A stretch of DNA of 64,000 bases from Youhaiella tibetensis (GCF_008000755.1 NZ_CP041690.1:3101260-3165259); one strand, 5' to 3'. Shown: positions 50,201 through 57,127, counted from the stretch's first letter. Translations and numbers: made by a program. Notes: a model not told the origin generated them from the sequence alone.

Positions 50201-53200
50201 CGAAGGTGTCGCCCGCCCCGGTCCGGATATCGTCGTCCGCACCCCAGGAAATATTGAGCGCCTGCGTGGTCGACTTGCCGGCATCGCTGAACGGCGTACC
50301 GTCCGTCTGCGGCCAGCTCGAGATATCATCCTCGTTCACCGACCCGGTCGTGGCTTCGCCCGCGACCGGCTTGTCGTCATTGACGGTCACCTTGAACGAC
50401 CCTGCCGGGGCATTGTCGCCATCGGCGTCGGTGCCGCGGAAGTTGAAGTCGAGGTCGAGCTTGTTCGAGTTGGCAGCGTGGTCGAGCTCACCCTTGAGCT
50501 CGAACGTATAGCTGCCGTTGGTCGCGGTCGGATCGAGCTCGATGGTGAAGATCACCTCGCCGCCCGCACCCTTGGTGGCGGTGATGGTCTGGCCGCCATC
50601 GTCATTATCGGTGACCACGTAGACCAGCTTGACGCCGCCCGAATAGAGGTCGCTTCCCAGGCCCACGTCGCTGGCGCTGGCATAGGTCGCCGCGGCCACG
50701 TTGACCCCGTTGGCCACGAAATGCACGCTGCGTCCGAACGTGTCGCCCGCCCCAGTGCGGATATCGTCGTCGGCGCCCCAGGCGATCCCGAGCGACTTGG
50801 TGACGATCGGGCTGGCATTGCTGGTGTCGGTGGCCGGATAGGCCGATACGTCGTCTTCGCTGACAGTCGCGTTCTGGGCCGCCCCCTGGAGCGGCGTATC
50901 ATCGAGCACGCGCACCGAGAACTGGCCGTTGACGGAGTCTCCGTCGGCGTCGGTCGCCGTGAAACCGAAATCCAGGATGGCGGCGTCTTCCCCCGCGCCG
51001 TTGTGATCGATCGTATCGACCAGCGTGAAGGTATAGCTGCCGTTCAGCGCGTCCGAGAGCGTGATGTTGAAGACCTCATGGCCATCCGAACCACGCGCCA
51101 CCAGCTTGGTGCCATTGTCTTCGAGCGAATAGGTAACGACCTGTCCGTTGGAGGTGAACTCGCTGACTGCTCCATCCAGGCTCGCAAGGAACCCAACCGA
51201 ACGGTTGGCGACGCTGCCCGAATTGTTGTCGTCGGCACCCCAGTCGATATCGAGCGAACGGGTGGTCTTTTCCGTGGTCAGGTTGATCGGGAAGCCGAGG
51301 AAGCTGGTGTCATCGTCGCCCACGCCACCGCGATCTTCGTTGCCGTTTCCGGCGACGGCGGACTCTTCTTCTTCCACAGTCCCCATGCCGGGCGTGCCGA
51401 TGACCGGTGCGTCGTCGTCCACGATCACGCCGAACGTGGTCTGGGCGGTGTCGCCATCATAGTCGCGGGCCACGATGTCGAACTTGAGTTCGATATCGTC
51501 TTCAGAATTGGCGACCGGGTGATCCAGCTCGTCGGTCAGCGTGAAATTGTAGCCGCCCTGGCCATCGTCGGAGAGAACCACGGTGAACACCACGCGCAGC
51601 CCCACATGGGCGATGAGACGCGTGCCGCTTTCCACCAGGTCATAAGTGACGGTCTCGCCGCGCGAAGTGAGGTTCATCGCCTCGAGCGTGCCGATGGCGG
51701 TGTCGGCGAAATAGACCGCACGCCCCATGCCGGCATTGGGAGAGGAGTCGAACAGGTTGACCCCGTCCTGGCGATGAACGCCCAGGATGGTGCTGTCGTT
51801 CTGGTCGGTGTCGTCCGAACCCCAGTCAATGCCGAGCGACACCCAGCCAGTCTGGATGTTGGAGCCCGGCGCGTCCGAGCCGGCATAACCGCTCCCAGCA
51901 GGCCACTGCCCCGAGGGCGGCAGGCCGTGGTTGCCCAGCACAAGACCATCCTCGTCCACCGTCGGCGTTGCGATAGGGCCCGTGAAGACCGGCTTGTCGT
52001 CCGCGACATTGACCGTGAAGTCCTGGGTGACGGTGTCGCCGTCGCCATCGGTCGCCACGATGCCGAAGTTGAGTTCGAGCGTATCCGAGCCCGCCGGGTG
52101 GTCGAGGTTCTGGAAGAGGGTGAAGGTGTAGGTCGGGTTGCCTTCGGTGAAGGCGACCATGAACACCGGATTGTCCGGGCTGCCACCTTCCTTGTAAGCG
52201 ACCAGCACGTCATTGCCCGCGGCGTCCTGCTGGACCTGGTAGACGATGTCCACGCCATCGGACTTGAGGCCCTGCGGCAGGCCCTCGGCTGCAAAGTTGA
52301 TGTGCTTGGCGGCGCCGTCGTCGGCGTTCCAGTCGATATTGAGCGCGCCCGACTGGCCGTCGGTCAGCTGCGCTTCGCTCACGGTGACGATCTGGGCTTC
52401 CCCGACGACTTCGGGAACCGTGTCCTCGATGCCGATCTGGAACTGGCCGCCAGCGGAATCGCCATCGGCGTCCTTGGCCACGAAGTTGAAGTCCAGCGAC
52501 ACCGAACCATTGCCTTCCGGATGGTCGAGGTTGTCGTAGAGGGTGAAGGTATAGGTGCCGTTGCCGGTATCGGAGAGCTGCACGCTGAACACGCGCGCGC
52601 TGTTGCTCGGGTTCGGGCCCAGGTCGCCACCGCCGGTCGAGACGAAATGCTGTTCCGGCTCGTGCGTCAGGGGATTCTCGCCCATCGTGACGCGGTAGGC
52701 GGTGATCGTGGTGCCGTCTTCGGAGACCACGTAAATCACCTGGAAGCCGTTCGAGGTCAGGCCTTCGGGCGCGGTGGCGGTGGCAAAGGTCACCGCGCGG
52801 TCATAGGAACCGCCGGCATTGGCACTGTCGGCACCCCAGTGGATGTTGAGCGACTGGTCGGCCAGCGTCTGCGTCACGAAGGCGTTCGAGAAGCCCGAAT
52901 TGGTGGTTTCGCTCAGCTGCCCGTTGGTCGATTCCCCGGCAAACGGCACGTCATCATTGACCGTGACCGCGAAATTGGAGGTGGCGCTGTCCCCATCGAA
53001 ATCGGTCGCGGTGACCGAGATGCCGATGTTGATGGCTTCCCCGTTGCCTTCGCCGCTGTGGTCGAGCGGCTTGAGCAGGGTGAACGTATAGGTGCCGTCG
53101 GCATGGACCTCGAGCGTCCAGGCGTCGTCCGCGCCCGTCAGGATACCGGTGGTGCTGGTGGTCTGCTGCCAGGTGGCGCCATCGGCGGCCAGGACCACGG

Positions 53201-54332
53201 CGGCGTTGGCGGCCGGGCCGTCGGCGCCGAATGCCAGGTGGAGGTCGCCGTTCAGCACATTGCTGTGCGCGCCTTCCTCACCCTCGTAGCCGCCCGGAAC
53301 CAGGCCCGCCTCTTCGACCGTGCCGGCCGTGGGTTCGGTCGAGATCGGCATGTCGTCGCCGATGGTGAGGGTGAGCGTCGTCTCGGAGGTATTGAACCCG
53401 TCCGAAACCACGATGCCCAGGTTCATCGCGACATTGTTCTCGCCGGCGCCGGCCGGGTGGTCGATCGGGCCCGAAAGCGTGATCGTGTAGGCGCCGTTAT
53501 TGTCCGCCGTGCGCTCGATATGGGCGCGGATGATGAGGGTATCGCCGGCCATGCCGACGAGATCGCCCGTGCCGGGCTCGATCGACCAGACGATCGCCAC
53601 CCCGTGGGAGGTGAATTCGCCGGCCGGGGCGGTGAAGCCATAGGTGAGCTGATCGACGTCCGAAGCGGCCACGACGCCGGTGATGACGCGCACTTCGCCA
53701 CCCTCGGGGTTGCCGTTCAGCAGCGCATCTTCGGCGAGCGAGGCGCTATAGGTCGCCCCGAACAGGTTCGGCGGCAGGTTGCCCTGCTCGCTCTGGGTGT
53801 CACCGGTGCCGAAGTTGAGGTCGGTATTGCCCAGGAGCGACGAGAAACCGATGCCGTCACCGATCCCCTGCCCGCCGACATTGTCCTGGAAATTGCCGTG
53901 CGAACCCTGCGCCGGGCCGGCGTCGGGGCCGGCTGCGGCTTCGATGCCGTTGGTGGTGAAGAGCTGCGCCACGGCCTGCGGCGGAATCTCGACCGCGCCG
54001 ATGAAGAGGGTCAGCCCCTGCACCGCCCCGTTCGGGATGACGATCACGGTGCCGTCGGGCTGGACGAATTCGAGGTCGGCGCCGTTCTGGCGCGGCTCGG
54101 AAATGTCGGCGCCTTCCGGCAGGCGCGCGATATTGCCTTCGGCCAGTTCGACCACCACCGTCTGCGGCTGCGCCGGGGTGCCGGCCTGGGCCACCTGAAC
54201 GGCTTCCGGCCGGGCGGGAATGGCATTTGCGGGCAGATCGAGATTGTCAGGAACTGCAGCGATTTCTAAAGTCAAACGATCGGCAAAAGCGTCATTAACG
54301 GACTGGCGGTCGAATTCATTATTGGTAGCCAC
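44262..54332 (-). CDS. Giant type I-secreted RTX adhesin with T1SS-143 and VCBS-like repeats
   Basis: A protein of about 3,356 residues, the longest in the window, of the LapA/BapA-like class. It has no Sec signal. Residues 1-150 are an N-terminal module with VVVELAEGNIARLPEGADI and an AAAG site at 132-135, a possible periplasmic protease site. Residues 190-2050 hold about eleven T1SS-143/DUF5801-like repeats, each opening with xDDxP and ending in LDHP...F..xAxDxDGD. Then follow a galactose-binding-like domain (LLTNGDFSNGSW), several VCBS/cadherin-like domains (VDDGHGSQTTRDITITLVGTND), about nine GGxGxDxL calcium-binding nonapeptides and a T1SS C-terminal target domain (DYISDFQTGSNGDIIDLSELL). 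It is predicted to be exported by a type I system and to mediate adhesion or biofilm formation. The start GTG 54332 follows GGGGG; TTG 54353 is an alternative. No type I secretion genes lie within the window. Confidence 0.93.
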   Translation of the reverse strand: MATNNEFDRQSVNDAFADRLTLEIAAVPDNLDLPANAIPARPEAVQVAQAGTPAQPQTVVVELAEGNIARLPEGADISEPRQNGADLEFVQPDGTVIVIPNGAVQGLTLFIGAVEIPPQAVAQLFTTNGIEAAAGPDAGPAQGSHGNFQDNVGGQGIGDGIGFSSLLGNTDLNFGTGDTQSEQGNLPPNLFGATYSASLAEDALLNGNPEGGEVRVITGVVAASDVDQLTYGFTAPAGEFTSHGVAIVWSIEPGTGDLVGMAGDTLIIRAHIERTADNNGAYTITLSGPIDHPAGAGENNVAMNLGIVVSDGFNTSETTLTLTIGDDMPISTEPTAGTVEEAGLVPGGYEGEEGAHSNVLNGDLHLAFGADGPAANAAVVLAADGATWQQTTSTTGILTGADDAWTLEVHADGTYTFTLLKPLDHSGEGNGEAINIGISVTATDFDGDSATSNFAVTVNDDVPFAGESTNGQLSETTNSGFSNAFVTQTLADQSLNIHWGADSANAGGSYDRAVTFATATAPEGLTSNGFQVIYVVSEDGTTITAYRVTMGENPLTHEPEQHFVSTGGGDLGPNPSNSARVFSVQLSDTGNGTYTFTLYDNLDHPEGNGSVSLDFNFVAKDADGDSAGGQFQIGIEDTVPEVVGEAQIVTVSEAQLTDGQSGALNIDWNADDGAAKHINFAAEGLPQGLKSDGVDIVYQVQQDAAGNDVLVAYKEGGSPDNPVFMVAFTEGNPTYTFTLFQNLDHPAGSDTLELNFGIVATDGDGDTVTQDFTVNVADDKPVFTGPIATPTVDEDGLVLGNHGLPPSGQWPAGSGYAGSDAPGSNIQTGWVSLGIDWGSDDTDQNDSTILGVHRQDGVNLFDSSPNAGMGRAVYFADTAIGTLEAMNLTSRGETVTYDLVESGTRLIAHVGLRVVFTVVLSDDGQGGYNFTLTDELDHPVANSEDDIELKFDIVARDYDGDTAQTTFGVIVDDDAPVIGTPGMGTVEEEESAVAGNGNEDRGGVGDDDTSFLGFPINLTTEKTTRSLDIDWGADDNNSGSVANRSVGFLASLDGAVSEFTSNGQVVTYSLEDNGTKLVARGSDGHEVFNITLSDALNGSYTFTLVDTIDHNGAGEDAAILDFGFTATDADGDSVNGQFSVRVLDDTPLQGAAQNATVSEDDVSAYPATDTSNASPIVTKSLGIAWGADDDIRTGAGDTFGRSVHFVANGVNVAAATYASASDVGLGSDLYSGGVKLVYVVTDNDDGGQTITATKGAGGEVIFTIELDPTATNGSYTFELKGELDHAANSNKLDLDFNFRGTDADGDNAPAGSFKVTVNDDKPVAGEATTGSVNEDDISSWPQTDGTPFSDAGKSTTQALNISWGADDDIRTGAGDTFGRSVGFSTNAGVVSAQTFTDAALVGLSVSGGTLTSNGVALVYQVVNTANGGQILTAYKGEVGGDVIFKVTLDPTSTSGSYKFDLVGELDHAANSDSATLTFGFRGADADGDSTGKSSFMVTIADDKPVIGSQHTGVVDEDGFPQLESGAGNPGPIFGGGDEFLAGTIDSHSLAISWGADDGSNRSVTFNTAAISAPADLTSNGIAVVYEYSAGNTMLTAYRFDGTNYIGADGEVLTAAGKAGAAVFTVGLSESGSGSYTFTLLDNIDQARGGEENNTVLNFGFTATDADGDAVSSSFNVSIDDDTPVVLINQPVAVDEGDIGSADAAQTGALGIFWGSDLGNSVVDGGNTGLDGDRAVVFGQNNAPSWLTSNGAHVRYEVGENGTLLTAYRFENGHYVGPNGEDLGTSPADAARVFTVTLSDTGSGSYTFTLLDNIDSHGASDSLGFNFTAIDGDGDGVNSSFVVVVLDDSPSLGGATNASVDEDGLNGNPGAPAPYAGSDLAGEATNTGAVSLGINWGADADLKSEALTPGGNIGTVDDPIGRTVEFVRASGSAQTLGVGVVNAAQLGAGFADLKSDGVGLDYRIDYMLDSQGHWNGGYVLTAYKDGTDASVEANQVFKLTLDPTATNGSYTFDLLGSLDHPVANQEDDLQLTFSFRAGDSDGDKTGRGSFTVTVDDDAPVIHEASAAVNLLTNGDFSNGSWPHAESWGDWATEATGWKITGTGTVQLERVEDNYLGMSSSTHGQMVDLGSTAGNITISQSIAGLATDKPYTLTFEIGSPDTASSKLEVYWNGHLVGTFVPTGTMTTMTIADLLPDAQGHGVISFKEVGTPDNTGTYLANVGLAPSDMVSAPVIYGTIGEDEGNATVVLTEGSSYSFGADGAGSVAFDKDATVITTPTGTTLAVPDLIYDAATGTLTVAPGWGFNGLSEGEIATLSIPFTVTDGDGDTTTGIYQLTVVGKNDAVTTSEAFPDGGTITEYDETNPAANSTDDRTVFDAEPGHAGYNGGAFYIYDDQGDSHTLSITSPSGALGYLTASVSEETVNDGVGLVTWHYHISDADLNPLQAGETRTEVFQVTVDDGHGSQTTRDITITLVGTNDTPVISVEQGNSDYVFLTETDAGQQANGTLSVADADVKDAVTATVLGVTASGSGIENLFTEAQLLEFFKVGTNPVIDGTHTAGDISWTFDSNGEAFNFLPKGWESVLSYTIQVDDGHGGTDTHVVQIKLHGTNDLPVVDLNGDAAGQDATVTAVEQLDQWIFSGAKISDADTGNLHSMTVAFATRPDGSAEVLSFNTAASTALAAAGLIVTATADGGFVISGDASVATYQTVLNGIIYNNGSDNPTSGGRELTVVVNDGMDDSVAHTTTVNVIPLNDKPVFAGTMHAEVAEGGTHTLTLAELGFSDPDDNAGGVAFKIVSATHGRVLLDGILSESFTAQAVIDGRVTFEHDGSEGNSAGFTVTVEDGNEDGSPAVQGEFTFSVDPVNDAPEATALTGSVGEDGPSYSQDLLASASDPDGDALSVQDVATSVTTSGLRTLLLGTDYTVTNGVFALTAAGFAKFNALNDGESDELTLTYKVSDGQAQTSNSLTVNIVGANEVVVTNPPTVDDTTSAAGRYAFVKDYMSPNAINFDLASLFGGGAGALTYTLEKVYTSNYDDWLNRNGDTVSGNPADYLSSYWDDDGMYMYKVTATDASGHQVSTYVAFNAIEDSGRIYDLTDNGKGNDNGVGWANDHNGDGDLILIGDNINKTVKAGDGDDVVIGSSGGDDIRGGTGHDAVYAQGGNDYIDGDDGNDFLDGGNGNDTIHGGTGHDILLGGNGNDFLYGEDGNDILLGGAGNDKLDGGSGDDLLIGGAGSDTLTGGWGVDTFKFQPGDLTGGAVDYISDFQTGSNGDIIDLSELLSGASGNKADLVRFEYANGATELLSHSGSAPGVNGDVTLQVNVSGTWTDVATIHDTGSNLTNHDDIIRILLDSTVITHNI
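44605..44950 (-). repeat. RTX calcium-binding nonapeptide repeats (DNA and protein level)
   Basis: About nine to twelve in-frame units of 27 nt encode GGxGxDxxx (GGNGNDTIH, GGTGHDILL, GGAGNDKLD, GGSGDDLLI). They fold into a calcium-loaded beta-roll outside the cell and stay unfolded in the low-calcium cytoplasm, which assists secretion. Confidence 0.92.
48150..53765 (-). repeat. Tandem array of about eleven T1SS-143-like repeats
   Basis: The region encodes repeated units of about 165-185 residues, each with a start xDDxPxxxxxxxxxVDEDGL and the core TLxDxLDHxxxDxxxLxFxFxAxDxDGD. Neighbouring units are unequally related: those around 50193 and 50734 share a nearly identical 50-nt block, and those around 48898 and 49408 share 35 identical bases, which indicates recent duplication or gene conversion inside the array. 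Confidence 0.85.
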
Positions 54333-54870
54333 AACATCCCCCGGCGGGTTCAAAACTGATTAACTCACTATTAGTCATGAGCTTTCAGCATCGACCGACC
54401 GGCAGGGAAAGGCTGAGTATTCCGCACATATATAGCGGGCTATACTTCTGCCGTAGAAACTACGTTAACCTTACCTGTCTCGCATAACGCATTATATATT
54501 TGCGGCACTCGGGCGTGCCCGGGCGGCTGTCCGGTCGGCGCATCCGGCCCCTGTCGGAGAATCACCGCTCCGCTGCCCCTCATCACCTCGAACGGGGTCG
54601 GCTCGATCTCGCCGAAGTGAGAGCCTTTCCGGGGCTGCCGCCGTCGATCTTTCTCGCTTTCCGGTGGCGGAAAGCCGTAGACTGTCGTGTGCGGCCTTTC
54701 GGGGGCATGTTGCCCTCTATGCCGCCCTGCACCGCGCCCCGATTGGGCGGCGGTCCCGCGCCGTGCAACTTTCACGACCAATCGCAGATCGCTGCGGCCA
54801 GGCTCCGTGCCTGCCACACGTCTTTCCCGCCCCGACGGAGCATCCCCCTGCTCCAGAACAGGATGGCAGC
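54333..54870. other. Intergenic region upstream of the adhesin gene
   Basis: About 540 nt without a credible gene. Positions 54354-54500 are strikingly AT-rich for this genome and contain two perfect inverted repeats, TATAGC-GG-GCTATA (54431-54444) and CGTAG-AAA-CTACG (54452-54464), about 100-130 nt upstream of the adhesin start; this is its probable promoter and control region. The right-hand 370 nt are GC-rich; open frames there lack ribosome binding sites and recognisable domains. Confidence 0.65.
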
Positions 54871-55308
54871 ATGAATGCCGAACAACTCAGGGAATACCTG
54901 GTCATCATCCGGTGGTCTCCGCTCGACCTGGCTCAGGTGCTCGGTTGCGAAGAGGGTCTGGTCAACGCCTGGGTCCTGGGCACCGAGGACACTCCCGATG
55001 ACGTGGGCGGCTGGCTCGATACCATCGCCCATTTCCACAAGGCCGCTGAATCCCAGAGGCCCCGCCGCTTTCAGGGGTACAACCGCCCGAAGGCTTCGGA
55101 ACGGGCGCTCGAACACGTCCCGGTCGATGCCTATTATCTGCTTCGCCGGCTGGGCCAGGGTCCCGTTCCGCTGACCGACCTCTATGGAATACGCGACGAG
55201 GGTCTCGTGGACTTCCTCATCACGCGCGGTCTTGCGGTCCGTGACTCGGATGAATTGCTCATTACCGAGGCCGGACGCGGCATGGGTGAAATCGAAGAGG
55301 AAGACTAA
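54871..55308 (+). CDS. Hypothetical protein with XRE-like and winged-helix-like segments
   Basis: A 145-residue acidic protein. Residues 5-55 (YLVIIRWSPLDLAQVLGCEEGLVNAWVLGTEDTPDDVGGWLDTIAHF) have the spacing of a short helix-turn-helix of the XRE type, and residues 90-140 (LRRLGQGPVPLTDLYGIRDEGLVDFLITRGLAVRDSDELLITEAGRGM) look like a winged helix. I do not recognise a named family. AGGA seven bases before the ATG at 54871 supports the start. It is divergent from the adhesin across 540 nt, so it could be a regulator of it, but nothing shows that directly. Confidence 0.65.
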   Translation: MNAEQLREYLVIIRWSPLDLAQVLGCEEGLVNAWVLGTEDTPDDVGGWLDTIAHFHKAAESQRPRRFQGYNRPKASERALEHVPVDAYYLLRRLGQGPVPLTDLYGIRDEGLVDFLITRGLAVRDSDELLITEAGRGMGEIEEED

Positions 55309-55503
55309 TTCCGAAACCGCCTTGTTATTTACGCATTTGCCAGCGACTATACTGGCTACGTTTTCACCCTCACCGCTTTCTGTAGGGCTTTTGGCCTCTC
55401 GGCGATCCTTGATCTTGCGAACGGAAAAGATCTCGATGGCATTTCGCCGCCGGGAATTCGCTTTTCTCGCCATGCGAGCCAAGCTTTTACAGAGAAAATC
55501 ACC

Positions 55504-55710
55504 ATGAAAAACGGCACAGTAAAGTTCTTCAATTCAAATCGTGGCTTCGGTTTCATTGCTCCCGATGACGGCAGCAAGGATACGTTCGTCCATATCAGCG
55601 CCGTCGAGCACGCCGGTCTTACCGACCTCGCCGAAGGCCAGAAGCTCTCCTACGAGCTCGAAAACGGCCGCGACGGCAAGATTTCGGCCACCAACCTGCA
55701 ACTGCGCTGA
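55504..55710 (+). CDS. Cold-shock protein (CspA family)
   Basis: A 68-residue single cold-shock domain, an RNA chaperone that binds single-stranded nucleic acid. NGTVKFFNSNRGFGFIAPDDG holds RNP1-like KGFGFI in the form RGFGFI, and KDTFVHISAVEHAGL holds RNP2 VFVHI as TFVHI. The length is normal. The leader of about 195 nt before the ATG contains an inverted repeat (GATCTT 55411-55416, AAGATC 55427-55432) and a weak upstream promoter-like TATACT (55348-55353), consistent with the long structured 5' leaders of csp genes. Whether this copy is cold-induced cannot be said. Confidence 0.93.
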   Translation: MKNGTVKFFNSNRGFGFIAPDDGSKDTFVHISAVEHAGLTDLAEGQKLSYELENGRDGKISATNLQLR

Positions 55711-55762
55711 GCCTGAACGGGATCGTCATCCGGCGGTCCCGCCTCCCATCGGAGTCCAAGGC

Positions 55763-55984
55763 ATGTCCAGCCTCTCGCGGCAACGCGCCGAGCGCGAGTT
55801 CGCGCTCATCCAGAAGAAAGACCGCTCGGCCCCGGGCCCGGCGGCACCCCGTCCAGACGTCGACACCCGGCTCCAATGGCTCGAGAAGCGTTCCGAGGAG
55901 CGGACCCAGCTCACCGCCAGGTCAGCGGCGGTCATCCGGCGAACCCACAAAGTGGTAAAGGCCGGCAAACATGACGGATTTTGA
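55763..55984 (+). CDS. Small basic hypothetical protein
   Basis: A 73-residue, highly charged, Arg/Lys-rich protein (MSSLSRQRAEREFALIQKKD, later RLQWLEKRSEERTQLTARSAAVIRRTHKVVKAGKHDGF). It looks mostly helical, with no recognised domain; nucleic-acid binding is possible from charge only. GGAG eight bases before the ATG is good. It overlaps the next gene by 14 nt, so the two are probably translated together. Located 52 nt after the cold-shock gene. Confidence 0.6.
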   Translation: MSSLSRQRAEREFALIQKKDRSAPGPAAPRPDVDTRLQWLEKRSEERTQLTARSAAVIRRTHKVVKAGKHDGF

Positions 55985-56378
55985 TTTCGAAGCCCTTGCA
56001 GAGCTCTATCCCGGCCGCGGCGGCCGACGCGACTTCATCGGCTATCGCCGCTTTCCGTCCGCCGCGCTGGCCCTCAGATACGCCATCGAGGACATGCCGC
56101 GCGTCCGTCTCGACGGCGCCATGCTCGAGGTCAACGAGGACCGGTACGACAAGGACCAGATGCTCGAGCTCTACCTCAGCGCCGGTTACCCGCTGCCGCG
56201 CAATGCCGGTGGGGCCTATTCGGTGACCATCAGCTCGGTCGACGGACGCTTCTACGTCAATGTGGTGGTGGCGGGTCAGTTGAGCGCGCCCATCGGCCCA
56301 TTCGGCTCGCGCTCCGCCGCCCAGATCATGGCAAAGGCCGAAGACCTGCGGCTTGGCGGCAATCTGCGCGCGCCATAG
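55971..56378 (+). CDS. Hypothetical protein
   Basis: A 135-residue cytoplasmic protein that I do not recognise. The first part (LYPGRGGRRDFIGYRRFPSAALALRYAIEDMPRVRLDGAMLEVNEDRYDKDQMLELY) resembles a short alpha/beta module; the second has a strand-rich segment (AYSVTISSVDGRFYVNVVVAGQLSAPIGPFGSRSAAQIMAKAEDLRL). The first ATG lies within the end of the upstream small gene with a 14-nt overlap. Codon use is that of a real gene. Confidence 0.62.
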   Translation: MTDFDFEALAELYPGRGGRRDFIGYRRFPSAALALRYAIEDMPRVRLDGAMLEVNEDRYDKDQMLELYLSAGYPLPRNAGGAYSVTISSVDGRFYVNVVVAGQLSAPIGPFGSRSAAQIMAKAEDLRLGGNLRAP

Positions 56379-56463
56379 GCGGAGGGACCCGTCGAGGGCC
56401 ATGGACATGCCGCCCATTTCCACTAGGCTGGCGTTCTTGGCACCCCGCTCACAGAGGCATCCC

Positions 56464-56517
56464 ATGCCGACCAGCCCCATGCGCGCCGCCCCGGCGCCCG
56501 ACCGGACCGCAGCATGA
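56464..56517 (+). CDS. Possible 17-codon leader ORF before the VanZ-like gene
   Basis: MPTSPMRAAPAPDRTAA followed by TGA, whose bases overlap the ATG of the downstream gene as ATGA. AGAGG lies six bases before its ATG, whereas the VanZ-like gene itself has no good ribosome binding site; this would make the leader a device for coupled translation. Too short for protein-level proof. Confidence 0.3.
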   Translation: MPTSPMRAAPAPDRTAA

Positions 56518-56900
56518 TCCGCGCGCTGGCCCGCCCTCTTGCCTGGCTCCTGTTGCTGGCGCTTCTCTATGTGACCGTCTCGCCCATTGAATGGCGCCCG
56601 ATGACGGGCGAGCCGGCCAATATCGAGCGCTTCGCCGCTTTCGCCCTTGTGGGCTTTGTCTTCGTGCTCGGCTACCCCCGCCATTGGTGGCTGGTTCTGG
56701 CCATCATGGTCGGCTCGGCCTTCCTGTTCGAATTGGCCCAGCTCATCGCGCCCGGCCGCCACGCTCATCTCAAGGATGCGCTCATCAAGGCCGGTGGCGG
56801 CAGCGTCGGCATCGCGGCGGGGGTGGTGGCCAACTTTATCGTCGGGCGCTTCGCCGCCTATATCCTTTGGACGAGGCGGAACCGGCGCACATTGAGTTAG
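56514..56900 (+). CDS. VanZ-like family membrane protein
   Basis: A 128-residue integral membrane protein with about four hydrophobic segments: PLAWLLLLALLYVTVSPIEW, FAAFALVGFVFVLGYP, HWWLVLAIMVGSAFLFELAQLIAPGRHAHLKDALIKAGGGSVGI and a last helix FIVGRFAAYILW. The combination FELAQLxxPGRHxxLxDxxxxxxGxxxG is the VanZ signature. The first VanZ confers low-level teicoplanin resistance; most family members have unknown roles. The ATG at 56514 overlaps the stop of a 17-codon leader ORF. Confidence 0.82.
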   Translation: MIRALARPLAWLLLLALLYVTVSPIEWRPMTGEPANIERFAAFALVGFVFVLGYPRHWWLVLAIMVGSAFLFELAQLIAPGRHAHLKDALIKAGGGSVGIAAGVVANFIVGRFAAYILWTRRNRRTLS

Positions 56901-56935
56901 TTTCACTAGGCACGTTTTCTCTGGGAGGAGATCTC

Positions 56936-57127
56936 ATGCTGTCGCGCGATGCTGTGCTCGAGGGCCCGCTGCCTGCCGAAATCCAGGCGCTTTTCCGAAT
57001 TTGCAACGAACCTGGCTATCGTCCGCTGCCCGATATGCTGCGGCGACTGGAGGCCAAGGGATGGATAGATACCGCCGGGGAAACCCATCTGGTGACCCTG
57101 ACCGGACGCACCGTCATCGAGCGCTAG
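56936..57127 (+). CDS. Small hypothetical protein
   Basis: A 63-residue protein (MLSRDAVLEGPLPAEIQALF, then RICNEPGYRPLPDMLRRLEAKGWIDTAGETHLVTLTGRTVIER). The arrangement helix-helix-strand with LLRRLEAKGWI resembles a tiny winged-helix domain, but I cannot name it. GGGAGGAG six bases before the ATG is among the best ribosome binding sites in the window and is the main evidence that the gene is real. It lies 35 nt after the VanZ-like gene. Confidence 0.6.
   Translation: MLSRDAVLEGPLPAEIQALFRICNEPGYRPLPDMLRRLEAKGWIDTAGETHLVTLTGRTVIER

Noticed and set aside
45858-54269. A plus-strand ORF of about 2,800 codons
   Set aside because: It lies fully antisense to the adhesin whose domains and repeats are clear; its translation is low in structure, rich in Arg/Val/Gly/His, and matches no family I know. 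GC-rich codon bias in the adhesin explains the lack of stops.
54500-54870. Small ORFs in the region between the adhesin and the 54871 gene
   Set aside because: They lack ribosome binding sites and domain features, and overlap each other in several frames.
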